Part shown: positions 1-10,849 of the stretch, piece after piece
Position numbering within the stretch: the first letter of the stretch is position 1
Layout of the letters: each line of letters opens with the position of its first letter
Origin: Endomychus coccineus
Lineage: Eukaryota; Arthropoda; Insecta; Coleoptera; Endomychidae
Direction: 5' to 3'
Assembly: GCA_958510875.1 (NCBI GenBank)
Contig: OY294070.1
Span: 120,198,703-120,262,702 of the forward strand
DNA: 64,000 nt
Program-made: the position numbers and the translations under genes
Notes under the pieces: model-generated
Told to the model about the DNA's origin: nothing
The model's input: only the letters and a program-made list of their open reading frames with translations
The model's database searches: none

Positions 1-124
1 TAATTTCGATAGGCCACGTGAAAATCCCGGAGTCTAAAGCGCTAGAGTGTTATAACATTCGTATAAAATAGCGAAATTTCCCACTTTTAGAAACTTCAAA
101 TTAATTAATTAATTTGACACATGT
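1..124 (-). repeat. Inverted copy of an LTR end, cut by the window edge
   Basis: The reverse complement of these bases matches 19617-19741 at roughly 85-90 percent, with a few small indels. Similarity stops sharply near 124, where the other copy also has a boundary. I read it as the outer end of the same LTR-like element in opposite orientation. The remainder lies beyond the left edge. Bases inside 125 are not purine rich, so this is flank and not the internal polypurine side. Confidence 0.7.
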
Positions 125-829
125 TGGGTGTTTAGGTCTTACGTTATTTTTCGTTATGGAATTTTTTGATTCGGTCGCCGCGCTCAAAGCCCGCGATAAA
201 AGCTATATGCAATAGCTTAAAAGGTTATACTGTTGATTTCACTAAACGACCCTATTGAGCACAGTATTCAGAATGAAATAACCTTCAAAATAAATGAGTA
301 CAAGACTAATGTCGCTTCTTGAAAAATAATCATTGAAATTATTAAAATAGTGAATGAAAATGGAATCGACGTGCCTAACGTATTGTTCCGAAAAATATGG
401 CGCCGAGCAATTTTATTTAATTTATACGAAATCGACTATGCAATTCATTACTATCAGTTACAGCTAGTCTTTGACTCATTATTGCAAATAGATATTGAGA
501 AAATCTCTACTCAAAGTAATATCCGTAATTACTTTTTGAGTAATTTATTTCCTGAGTAACGGGGAAGCTCCAACAAATCAGAATCATCATGTAATTACAT
601 GCACCGTTCGAGTATAAATGGAATACACGTTGATTTTTCTTTATAATGAATGAGCCTTTTGAACAGCCGGATGAATCTAACTAGAATAAATGAGAAAGCT
701 ACGACTCCAATTAATGGCGATAGGATTTCAAGACATAAGAAACCTTAGAGATATGGAGCATCTCTTCAAATTGGAATGACTTTAATTAGGTTAATACACT
801 GAAAGAGTTCACAAATATGCATTAGGGTG
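125..829. other. Unassigned sequence
   Basis: An open frame of 69 codons on the plus strand (350-559) shows no motif I recognise. No repeat partner was found elsewhere in the window. Confidence 0.4.
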
Positions 830-1625
830 GCCCTTATTTGGATCAAACAATAGACGCCCCCTGAAAAGCTTCTTAATAAAGTGCTGATTTTCCTCTAAAA
901 ATTGTAATAAATTCACTCAAACTCGGTCCAATCTTTTTTTCTGGGTTCGATTTGGTTCAAATCAAAATGATTAACACATTAATATTGCTATAACATTATA
1001 AGACCTTTGCTTGAACCTGAAACTGCGCCCCACTTCAATATTGTGCTTTTGATTGCCTTTATTTCCTGAAAATCGTATAAATTCATTCAAACTTAGTTGC
1101 ATTGTATTTACTGAGTTTAATTCGACCTAAAATTATTCAAAATAATTAACAAATGTTTGCTATAATATTATAAGATAATGAAAATGCAACTAGGTTTGAG
1201 TGTATTTTCACGATTTTTAGGAGAAAAAGGCAATCAAAAAACACAAAAGTGAAATGGGGCGCGGTTTCACGTTTGAGCAAAGGTCTTATAATGTTATAAC
1301 AATAATGTGTTAATCATTTTGATTAATTTTGGATCAAATAGAACCCAGGCAAAAGATGAAACCGAGTTTAGGTCAGTTTATAACAATTTTGAGGGTAAAA
1401 ACAGCACTTAAATAACACAAAAGTTAATTGAGGCGCAGTTTCACGTTTGAGTAAAGGTCTTCCAATGTTGTAGGAAGCATTTGTGTGTAGTTCCGAATGA
1501 TTTTGGATCAAATCAAATCCAGTAATTGTAGACGAGCCGCGTTGAAATTTATCCGGATTTTTCAGCAAAAAAGGTCATGAAATAACACGAAAGTGGAGTG
1601 GGGCACCTTTTAACGTTGAAATAAA
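830..1625. repeat. Cluster of inverted and direct repeat units
   Basis: Bases about 958-1115 are an imperfect inverted copy of about 1180-1331. Both contain a gcgccccactt-like block, an ataagacctttgc block and an aatgattaacacatta block. Two further, more decayed copies in direct orientation follow at about 1360-1520 and 1530-1620. This looks like a foldback or head-to-head satellite block. The hAT element at 1636 inserted immediately to its right. Confidence 0.65.
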
Positions 1626-1661
1626 CGCCCGGGAGTAGTGTTGCCCAAGTGCAAGAACAAG

Positions 1662-1790
1662 ACGAGACTTAGCCAGTCATGGTCTTGGTCTTGCGCCAAT
1701 ACACCTGGTCTTGGTATTGGTCTTGGTATTGCGCTCCAAGTCTTGGTCTTGATCTTGGTCTTGCAGCAAGAGTCTCGCAAGTCTCGCAAT
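1662..1790 (+). repeat. Left subterminal GTCTTGG hexamer array in the hAT element
   Basis: Repeated GGTCTTG or GGTATTG units, with CAAGAC in the opposite orientation right at the end. Translations of this array give leucine- and valine-rich artefact frames that are not genes. Confidence 0.8.
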
Positions 1791-1816
1791 TACCTATTAG
1801 TGTTTGTTTTTCATTT

Positions 1817-2011
1817 TTATTCAACCTTTTTATGTTGGCGCAATTTACACAAAGCAATTTGGGATGCATGAATTATTTCGAAAAACTCATCAAATTTACT
1901 TTTAGGTCTTTTAGATCTATGACTCCAACTCTCACTACTCCGACTAGAACTATTTGAATCTTCGTCACTCGTGTCAAATTGTAAACGTGATAAGTTTTCC
2001 GAGAACAACAA
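1817..2011 (-). pseudogene. Possible hAT transposase residue
   Basis: A minus frame of 64 codons inside the hAT element encodes an acidic, serine-rich stretch (DTSDEDSNSSSRSSES) followed by a basic segment and an FDEFFEI run. Such acidic linkers occur in hAT transposases, but no zinc-finger, catalytic or dimerisation motif is visible. Assignment rests mainly on location within the element. Confidence 0.25.
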
Positions 2012-2849
2012 GGATTAGAGTAAAATCAATTATTACATTAGACTAGAAGCAAAGCTCAATTGGGAATGACTGGAATTGAAATAAATACTATTACTTATAG
2101 TCCATTCGCTTAGATAGTGTCGCCTTGTACCGCGCCGCCTCGGCACGTGCCGGCTCTCATTAAAGGATGCCGTCGCAAATCAAAGGATGCCGCATGCGGC
2201 GTACAGACGCATGACATTGTAGCGTCTTGCTTTTCGCTCTTATACCTACCTTAATATCATAAGATAGATTTCAAATTAGTTTGTAAGATCTGTTTTTCGG
2301 CCTGTAACTTTTGAAATATTAAGAAAATAAACATTTTCTCGGTAACATACTACATATAATTTTATTACGCTTTATTCTATTTAGTTTATTTTTCGTTTTC
2401 ATTATTTTTATATTTCTATTTATTCACATACTATATTTAACATATTATTTTCCATTTACTTATTCGAAGTGCGTAAATTCCCCCTTCAACGAAAATGCAC
2501 TGATAGTCATTTATATCTGTGCTTTACGTGTTGGAAATTGTTATATAATATTGTTATATTGTTCTATGTACTGAGATTTACATGGTAACATACTAATGTT
2601 TTTGTAGTAGATTATCTAGAGAGTTAATGTAACATAATAATAAATAATAAAACTTCACACGAAGATAAATACATTTATTATCTTCAACCACGCTCTGCTA
2701 ACATTACGTCTCCCTATTTTCTGCCTATTTTCTTCTTCAAAATTTTATGTACTAGTACTTTCTTTCATTTTGTTTCGTTTGTTTTCTATGTGTCAATTTC
2801 TTGTATTATAAATTAAGCCTGTCCGCTCCCTGAAACGACACTCAGTCCT
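2012..2849. other. AT-rich interior of the hAT element
   Basis: It contains a short GC-rich stretch at about 2125-2210 with repeated aggatgccg. No coding motif is seen. Confidence 0.5.
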
Positions 2850-3012
2850 AACTGCAAGACGCAAGAGTCTCGCAGGCTTAGTCTTGTTCTTGCTGAAATA
2901 TTGCACGGTCAGTCTTGGTCTTGGTCTTGCTAAAATTACGCGGTCTAGGTCTTGGTCTTGGTCTTGCAAAAATGCAAGAACAAGACCAAGACTTCAAGAC
3001 CAAGACCCATTT
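2850..3012 (+). repeat. Right subterminal GTCTTGG hexamer array in the hAT element
   Basis: Runs of GTCTTGGTCTTG are interrupted by aaattacgcg-like spacers and then switch to CAAGACCAAGAC next to the right TIR. The outermost units at both element ends read CAAGAC when viewed toward the interior of the plus strand. Confidence 0.8.
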
Positions 3013-3164
3013 TGGGCAACACTACCCGGGAGGTTATGTTCTGCCATTTTTATAACATTTAGGAGCTTTTTATGGGGAGTCAGACAAAATCCGTTTATTG
3101 CTACAAATGAGGGTCACCCTACTATGCGTACACCATAACACTTTATATATGGAATAATCACCCG

Positions 3165-3200
3165 AAGGACATTTCAGCCACCAAGTAGCCATCATCAGAG
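3165..3200 (-). ncRNA. Weak hammerhead-like motif
   Basis: On the minus strand CTGATGA is followed, after one base, by GGCTAC, a TTG loop and GTGGCT, which pair with wobbles, then GAAA. The downstream bases do not form a clean stem III followed by a UH cleavage site. It may be a remnant of the same kind of element end as at 18.15 kb, or chance. Confidence 0.25.
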
Positions 3201-3227
3201 TGAACTAAATTAGAAAACGTAACCTAC

Positions 3228-4142
3228 CCGTTGAATACTATAGATAGAAATTGTGAGGGAAAAAATTTATGATTAAAGTGGCCATGAAAAAATCCTGGAA
3301 ATTATTTTTGAGCCGAAAGGGGGCACAATTAAAAATGTAATATTAAAATGATAAATTTTTCCGAAAACTCCCACAGTGAGGTCTATCTTTCAGAAAGGTT
3401 AGACAATTCTTCAACATTTTGGTCTGAAGCTCATTGGCGTACTGACATTGATAAGAGTGGGGGTAGCTATTGAAAGCTTAATCATTCAAATCGATGTAGT
3501 TTCTAAACGACTCATCTGATTTTAGTAAGTTCAAACTTTTTTAGGAGAGGAAGGTAAGTACTTCTGATTGTCGTATCCATTGGTGAACAACAGGTTCAAA
3601 TAAAATTGCTAGGGGACGCAATTTATAATAATAACAGTTCTTTTGGTTTTATTCCGAAAACTTAAGTCAAACAATATAATTATGACATCAAAATAGGAAA
3701 GTAGATTGAATTCACAGATAAGAGTGGAGAGTTTTCCAAAAGAATTATTTTCGAAGAAATTCAGAATTTTAATACTAAATTTTCAATTGTGCAATATTAT
3801 TAGGAACTATTGTGTATCTTTGGATATGACAAGAGGTACTTGTCTTTTTCTTCCAAACAAGCTAAATTTTACTAAAATCGAATGAGTAATCTAGAAGCTA
3901 CATCGATTTAAATGATTGAACTTTCAAAAGCTTCCCCCACTTGTCTAACATTTCTGATGATGTTACCAAAGATATACCTCAATGTTGGAATTATTTTTGA
4001 AGAAATTCAGAAATTTAATATTATATTTTCAATTTGTGCCCCTTGCAGTGGGATGCGGAACTTAAAAGTAATTTCCAGGACTTCCTCAAGGCCACTTTGA
4101 TCTTGAATTTTCCTCATATTTCTATGCCCAGTAGTTTCCAAC
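3228..4142. repeat. Foldback (palindromic) element, copy A
   Basis: The left half pairs with the right half over most of its length. The block gggggtagctattgaaagc with the following tcaaatcgatgtagtttct (about 3463-3505) reappears inverted at about 3888-3935. The outer arms around 3274-3300 (aaagtggcc) pair with 4053-4099. The inner edges of the outer arms carry GGGGGCACA and TGTGCCCC. No transposase is visible, so this is a non-autonomous foldback element or large MITE. Confidence 0.75.
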
Positions 4143-4397
4143 ATATGGCTGATGGCCAATCTTATGATACACCATGTATATTGTCGCAAACCAAAGCTAT
4201 TTATTCTTATTCAGAAATTGGATGGATGGGCAGCAATTGGTTTGAAATCGACTAACCGTAAATAACAAGATTCCTTCCTTTGGCACACTGACGAATTAAT
4301 TCATTCTTATCGAGTGCCTCGTAATTCTGCAATCCTACATTCTACGAATTTAACATTTATGGGATATAGTAATGAGATACGAATAACATGTAAGTAA
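4143..4397. other. Spacer between the tandem foldback copies
   Basis: The first part (to about 4250) is repeated after copy B at about 5160-5290. The rest up to 4397 has no partner. Confidence 0.5.
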
Positions 4398-5290
4398 TAA
4401 AGGGGGCACAGATAAAAACGTAATATTAAAATCATAAATTCTCCGAAAACTCCCACAGTAAGGTCTATCTTTCGGGAAGATTAGACAATTCTTTAACATT
4501 TTGGTCTGAAGCTCATTGGCGTACTGATATTGATAAGAGTGGGGGAAGCTATTGAAAGCTTAATCATTCAAATCGATGTAGTTTCTAAACAACTCATCTG
4601 ATTTTAGTGAGCTTAAGCTCGTTTAGGAGAGGAAGGTGAGTACTTCTGATTGTCGTATCCATTGGTGAACAACAGGTCCAAATAAAATTGCTGGAGGATG
4701 CAATTTTTAATGATAACAGCTCCTTTGGTTTTATTCCGAAAACTTATGTCATCCAATATAATTATGACAAATAGAAAAGTAGATTAAATTTACAAATAAA
4801 AGTGGAGAGTTTGATATCTCCGTTCGTTCCATAGTTATTGCCATAAGAATTATTTTCGAAGAAATTTAGAATTTTAATATTAAATTTTCGATTGTGCAAT
4901 ATTATTAGGAACTATTGTATACCTATGGATATGACAATCAGAAGTACTTGTCTTTCTCTTCCAAATAAGCTAAATGATTTAAATGATTGAACTTCTAAAA
5001 GCTTCCCCCACTTGTCTTACATTTCTAATGATGTTACCAAAGATATACGTCAATGTGAGAATTATTTTTGAAGAAATTTAATATCAAATTTTCAATTTGT
5101 GCCCCTGCGGTGGAATACGGAACTTAAAAGTAGTTTCCAGAAGTTTTTCAAGGCCACTTTGATTTCGAATTTTTCCCCACATCTCTATGCCCGTAGTTTC
5201 CAAGATATGGCTGATCCATCCTGTATAGTGTCGCAAACCAAAACTGTCTATTTTTATTCAGAAATTAAGATCAAAATGATTCAAATCATC
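4398..5290. repeat. Foldback element, copy B, tandem to copy A
   Basis: Starting at GGGGGCACAG (4402) the sequence tracks copy A at an offset of 1093 bp with about 85-90 percent identity. It includes the same internal palindrome and the same distal flank. The left outer arm seen in copy A (3228-3305) is missing here, so the two copies share the right boundary but not the left one. Confidence 0.75.
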
Positions 5291-6369
5291 ATCAGAAGTG
5301 GTCGAATTAATTTATTTACATTCAATAAATTTGGTATGGTAATTATGGCCCCTTCTGTGTAAATGATATATCGAAATCAGTTGAATAGCCTGTCTCGGAT
5401 AAGTAGACTTTGAGAGTGGGTGTTATGAATATTAGAACGTTCCGATAGCTTCCAGCAGATTGCTCGGTCCATTACTTGGGGCATTTCCGTTTATTTTCCA
5501 TAAATAATTCATGGATTATTTACGTTTATTACGACAATTCGATTCTGCTCCGTATATAAACCTCTAAACAAATCAACATGAAAAATTGATATGTTCATTC
5601 ATTCCTCCTACACTGGGGTCGTCCCCATTTAGTTCGCGATGTTGTGCGACAAGTATTGTAATAGAGATAAAAACGCTTCCAGACATATTTGCATGACCTA
5701 TAAAAACGCAAGAAAATGGCATCGAACGTACAGCGCGTAGACTTTAGAAAGTAGCAGCGTGTCTATGAATAATTTACCGTTTACAGGCTTCATTTCACGC
5801 GGCTGGTGGCCCAGGGATGCCGGCGTGGCCCGTGCGACACTCGACGTCGCTTCGCCCTGGGAATAATGATTTTCAAATTTTAATGAAATGCACGTGGAAT
5901 TTTTTCCACGGAGAATGTACAAAGATGGCACGTTTCTCAAATAATTTCTCGTACAAACGGGATGGTCCCCCAGATGAAATATTACAAGCGCGACTCGTTC
6001 TAAGTGGCTGAACGTCTCTGTCTTCGAGGCGTCGTGTTTGTTTAGGCGACTATATACAATAAAACGTTGAATTTATTTGTTGATGTTATCTAATTTGTAA
6101 ACTGCTGAGACGTATATTGTGTTGATTGTGAGCTACGGGAACTGGAAACCTGCATTTCTTGAGAAGATTCGCGTTCATGTCTTTGTCACATTACGGAATG
6201 GAAATCAAAATTACTTTCTATTATTATTCAGATGTTTGAAGCAAGTGAAAGCTCCTCTTGGTGAAGTCTGCACTCTCTCTGGTTGACGTCACCCGGTTAT
6301 TCGAGATGTTGGAACACATTTCTTCTCCATCCAATGAACGCAAACACATACAGTTGATGTCATTATTAT
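5291..6369. other. Unassigned region with a GC-rich patch
   Basis: A GC-rich, CpG-containing patch (about 5788-5850) sits in otherwise AT-rich sequence. Open frames of 64 and 80 codons cover it on opposite strands without a recognisable motif. TATA-like ccgtatataaacc lies at about 5551. No gene can be supported. Confidence 0.35.
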
Positions 6370-6899
6370 ACACAGTATACAGGCTGTTACAGAATGTTGT
6401 GAGAAAAATTTAAGCGCAGATTGAACATCTAAAAATATTTAAAAAAATTCATATAAACATGGTCTGGACCCATGTTTATATGAATGCTCGGTTTTCATAA
6501 TATTTAAGGTTTTCCGTCTTTAATAGTTTATTTTATATATTATATCGAAAGCCCCTAGAAATTTCGACATGAGTCTTCGTACACACAAATGTATCATCAA
6601 CGGTCACATTTACATGTACAACATTGTTTCCTAAAGCACTTACATCAGTGGCGTTCGGGCCGTCAAGAGTTTATGTTTAGCGGAAAAAAACTGTACACTA
6701 TTTGCCAAAATTACTGTCGCTTTCTCAAAACCAGATTAATTTTGCTCGAAAAGAGTCTCACTTTTTTCACTCTGACGCACCGTTTTCGGAATAAAAATTA
6801 TTAATCAGTACAATATTAATCCATCCTGGTGATGATTTATTTTAAATTGTAATCTATCTGAACTTATTTTTCAGGACACAGTATATTACATTTTAAGTA
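6370..6899 (+). repeat. Dispersed ACAGGSTGTTACAGAATGTTGTGAG-type repeat, copy 1
   Basis: It matches 58273-58795 along its length, sharing blocks such as catttacatg, aacattgtttccta, catcagtggcgttcg and the terminal ttttcaggacacagtatat. Both copies lie in the same orientation. In the other copy, mariner-type transposase coding sequence follows directly, so this is probably the 5-prime-outer part of a mariner-like element relative to the minus-strand gene. Confidence 0.75.
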
Positions 6900-6959
6900 A
6901 GTGGTGAAAGTCCAAAACGAACAAGAACCATTCGGACTTTCGACAAGCTTTGAACTTAT

Positions 6960-8240
6960 TTTGACATCCTATGCCTCTTTAGAAGCGTTCATTGTTTCAC
7001 TGCACATATTTCTGGCTTCAACAAATTCTATTCTGGTCTCCAGACATGGGTTGCTACGCCAACGATGGTATGCTGTTTGTTTTGAAGCAACGGCCCTAGA
7101 ACAGATTTTATTGAACCATCGTTCACCAGATGACGGTGATTTGTTGGTATGGGGTATGTAAGCTTCCATTCCTATCCTGATTATATCCGAGATCTCGGTG
7201 GTACAATGCGTTGAGTCATCAGATTCAAAACATACGCTTCTCCGAGGAAACTCGGAGGAAAACATGCATAGATCATCCCAGTCGGCTGAATTGCAATGCC
7301 AAACTGTGCGTGGATTTATTGGATTGCTTCGTGTAGCGATATTGGAACAGGTCGTAGTGATGAGTGAATGGTCAGAATTTCTAATTGGTGCACGGACTTT
7401 TACTTCATGGAGATCTGGATTGTTAGTGAGAAATAACTCAAGCGTATTGGCATAATGATAGTTGTTATCAGGGATCCATGTTGGTTTATTAATTGGATGC
7501 TCATCCGTCTTGTTTGAGAACTTGAGCCAAGCGGAGTTGTGAACCCCATGATGATAATTTCAGCTGCTGGATAATTCTGCGAATGTGGTCAAGTTTCAGA
7601 GAAAGAAATTCAAAGAGTTCACCATGAGCTGGTTCATTTGGTGATAAATGAAGACAACAGAGGAATTTTGTCTGTTTGTGATTATCAAGCTTGAACTACG
7701 AACTCTTGCAATTCTAGATTCTCCTCTCGGTGGCATGTTAGATAATTTCTGGAATAAAGACAGATATCTCCTTTGTATCTGGAACGAGTTTGAAGCTTGT
7801 AGCTTGTAGCCAGGGTAGAGCATATTGGTTGTGTTGATGGACGAACCTGCGTATCGGTTAAGATCAGTATGTCTGGTTTGTCTGTCTGCAGGCATTAATG
7901 AACATCGTTCATGCTTTTGCTAAGACCTCGGATCTTCGAGTTTATATCTTTCAATGTTGAACCCCCTCGAGCTCCTCTAAACAATTACACAGACTTATTC
8001 ACTTCATCAGTATGTCGAATAGTCCTGACCAATATTTCTGGTGTTGGTTTTGCTAGCCTCTTTCCACATAGCCACTATTTTGGTCGCTGAACTAACATAT
8101 GTGCCAACTTGATCCCTATAGTAATTAGTTACACCCAAAACGTGTGTTGACGAAGCACTTTGTTGGCCATCTTTTCCAGGTAACATGATTATCTGCTACG
8201 TATGACGGTGGTGACTCCTATTTCTTTAACAAAATCAACA
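6960..8240 (-). pseudogene. LINE endonuclease and linker remnant
   Basis: Read on the minus strand, several frames together show a LINE apurinic-type endonuclease. A KPDILILTDTQ motif lies near 7860-7890 (families normally have LTET). A EIIIMG-F segment near 7530-7570 is where GDFN would stand. NSDHSLI with the catalytic SDH lies near 7365-7385. Next is the linker between endonuclease and reverse transcriptase (WFNKICSRAVASKQTAYHRW, about 7071-7130). Frameshifts and stops separate these motifs. Reverse transcriptase is absent, cut at about 6960. The clade looks jockey or CR1-like. Confidence 0.7.
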
Positions 8241-8439
8241 ACAGTGAATGAAAGATATTGTCATAATGTAGGTATTATTCCCACTTAACCATTCTTGTGT
8301 ATCACATTTCTTGGGAATACTTATTCGCAGGTCATCCATTATCCACAAAGATGATGGACGGCTCTTCTAAATTCAACCAATTCAGGGAGTTGTTTTTATT
8401 TCACTATGATAAGCGATATCCTCTATTCCTTAATTGTTT

Positions 8440-9310
8440 AAAAATTATATTTAAAATGAAATTGAGAAAACAGCCAAAAATTAAGTTTTTCAAATAGAAA
8501 CCCTACAAATTTTATAAATTTATCTTATTTAAGATTAAAAATGAGGGCGAGTTTGTGTGAAGTTACTTATTCCAAAATTTTTAAGTTTTCGAAATATTGG
8601 CAATATAACATTTTTCTATTGCAAAAATGCCATAGTCTGCTATATGGTCCTTAAGTTGGCCATTTATTTGAAGACACGTTCGAATCAATGTTCTTCTGAC
8701 GTCTAGATTTGAAGATGAATTCCGGGTAGGAGTTTCAGGTTTCTCTTCAAAATGCAACAAAGTATTGAGCTGCTCTTCATCGGTCAAAACATTAAGACGC
8801 CTTATTTTCTCTTTCTTCAAGGTTCCATTCATTCTGAATTGTTGGTAAATTCTATCGAAGATCCTTTTTCTTGGCGTCCCCTCAATGGAAATTTAGCTAT
8901 ATAATCCCATGATTCGATTTTCATTGTTTGATACATAACTTTCTAAAATGTCAATATTTCCCTCTGTGGTAAACATCACTAACAAAGCAATTAGGTGAGC
9001 AATATATGTGTCAAAAGATTTTTTCAACTTTGAGAAATAATGAAATTCTGTAGTACGGATTGTTTTTTAAACGCCGTCATGGCCAACTTAAGAGCCATAT
9101 AGCAGACTATATCATTTTTAAAATAGAAAATTTTTATATAGCCAATATTTCGAAAACTATAAAGTGTTTGAATAATCAACTATACACAAGCTCACCCTCA
9201 TTTGCTGAATAAGATGAAATTATGAAATTTGGGGGTTTCCATTTGAAAAAATAAATATTCGGCAGTCTCCTCAGTTCCATTTTTAATTTCATTTTTTGAA
9301 CACCCCTTAT
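8440..9310. mobile_element. Mariner-like element, internally deleted, with long inverted ends
   Basis: About 8470-8662 is an inverted copy of about 9080-9280. Shared blocks are ttggcc next to taagagccatatagcagacta, a cgaaatattggc block, and a gctcaccctcatttg block. Between the arms sits the N-terminal part of a mariner-type transposase (8581-8885, minus). The catalytic region is missing, so this is a deletion derivative that kept both ends. Confidence 0.65.
8581..8885 (-). pseudogene. Mariner-type transposase, N-terminal helix-turn-helix fragment
   Basis: The minus frame is open from about 8885 to 8581. It reads GTPRKRIFDRIYQQF, then a NVLTDEEQLNTLLHFEEKP segment, then TPTRNSSSNLDVRRTLIR. 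In mariner-like transposases of the helix-turn-helix (DUF4817-like) group the order is a TFxxIYxRF-type helix, a linker, and an ENPxTSTRxxSxxLxVSxxTV helix-turn-helix. This frame follows that order. It degenerates after DHIADYG and has no DD34D catalytic domain. It is probably inactive. Confidence 0.6.
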
Positions 9311-10687
9311 TAACAGTTTGCAAAATATTATAAAAACTTATTGAAATAGGTCCTGTTCAACAAGGAATCCAATTACACATAAAATGTGTCTAAAATTTTG
9401 CGTAGAATCAAAATATGCAATAATATATAGAGTGTCCTATTCAAATTAAGGAAGTTGACGCGTGTCCACGTAAAACAGAGTATTCTGAATTTATAGAAGT
9501 ATATAATCGTTGAAATCTGAATCCAAACTGAGAAACTTTTATGCGAAACTTTCTTCTCTACCTTATATATTGTATGGGATAAGGTATTGTGCCAAGATAA
9601 ATGGAACAGTCTGTACAGAAAAATATGGGTGCAATACTATAACATTAAACACTTGGGTCCAAAATTTCCTGCAGTTTATCCCTGATTTCAATACACCAGT
9701 CTCCTGTAGGCGTATTTAATTATTCACAGTCAACCATTGCCTACGAAATAACATGGGAACACAAATAGATAAAATGAAGAAAGAAGTAAAACTTTCGAAA
9801 CGTCAACATCAGTATAAAATCATCGAGAGTAGTTTGATTTGACCCTGAATACCGGGTTATATATCACTACAATATGTCCTTCTAAACGAAAGGATTTATT
9901 AGAAACCTTTCTTTGTAGATTGCTTCCACTGATGTATAATATAGATATTCTTCATTTATTCTAAAGCAACCGGCTGTTTAAACATGAGACATCAGTTGAG
10001 TAAAAATATCTCGAGAGAATCTTAATTTCTTATAATATCAAGAAAATCATCCAAAAGAGAATTCGAAGGCCGACACAGCTCATAACTACTCTGGGGAAGC
10101 TTAAAATTAAGAGGGTAAATATGGTAGTATGTATATTATGAAAGCTTTCAGATGATTTAGGCCCTCCAAACTTCTTCAGTGAAGTAATGTCTCCGAATTC
10201 AGAATAAAAGAGGTATTTATATTGCAATCAGGAGTATCAGTGTAGAGTTCTCAAATCAAACAACCCGCTGAAAACACAGCTGAAGTATCACTTTACACAA
10301 ACAAACTGAGTTTCGAACTAATTCCTACTTATTCAGTTTGACAGGCGATGTTGATTCAACATTAATTCCTTCTGGATGTTACAACGTTATTAACAGGTGG
10401 ATTTCAAAGTACATTGACAGTTCAAGTTGATTCAATACGTTAGTGTGAACTACCTATCTGGATGAAATTAATTAAAACTAGAAATATATCCATTGCTCCT
10501 CAACTGTGCCATTTTATGTTACAATTTTAATAACAGTATGCATTTCTCAATTCATTTTCTTCTTTAATCGGTACAAAATGTTAATTTAAACACCCAATGT
10601 AATGTATTATAATGATCCTGAATACACTAAAAAAAAAAATCTTATAAGCTATATTAAATTATAAGACATAATAAAATAAAATATTAT
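9311..10687. other. Unassigned AT-rich region
   Basis: A MITE-type end resembling tagagtgtcctattcaaatt lies near 9437, but no matching opposite end was found. Short frames here show no motifs. Confidence 0.35.
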
Positions 10688-10742
10688 ATCACAGAAACAA
10701 CGTGACTATAATAGTTTCGACAATAGCGTGTCATCTTCAAGT
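10688..10742 (-). repeat. Penelope-type end hairpin motif, copy 1
   Basis: On the minus strand the order is GAAGATGACA, CGCTA, TTGTCGAAAC, TATTATAGTCACG, TTGTTTCT. The same motif order recurs near 17398, 33150 and 39446. It lies downstream, in minus orientation, of the GIY-YIG remnant at 10850-11085, as expected for a Penelope-like element terminus. Confidence 0.55.
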
Positions 10743-10849
10743 ATCGTTTGTTAGAAATTTTACGTTATCAAAACATCATACAAAATGCTGTAGTACACGT
10801 CTAATTGATTTTATTGTCATTATTTTCTATACCTTTGACAATTTCTATT

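Larger units (their letters stand above)
1628..3032. mobile_element. hAT-superfamily DNA transposon, non-autonomous or decayed, with 8-bp target duplication
   Basis: The body is 1636-3024 (1389 bp). Both ends carry the 13-bp inverted repeat TAGTGTTGCCCAA. The element is bounded by identical 8-bp direct repeats CCCGGGAG at 1628-1635 and 3025-3032. An 8-bp duplication with a short TIR resembling CAGTGTTGCC is the known hAT signature. No intact transposase is present; a small acidic and serine-rich minus frame (1817-2011) may be a residue. Both subterminal regions are filled with GTCTTG-type hexamers that could be transposase binding sites. The perfect duplication suggests a comparatively recent insertion. 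Confidence 0.85.

Noticed and set aside
1638..1957. Leucine- and valine-rich open frames over the GTCTTG arrays (also 2884-3138)
   Set aside because: They are translations of a simple hexamer repeat inside the hAT element.
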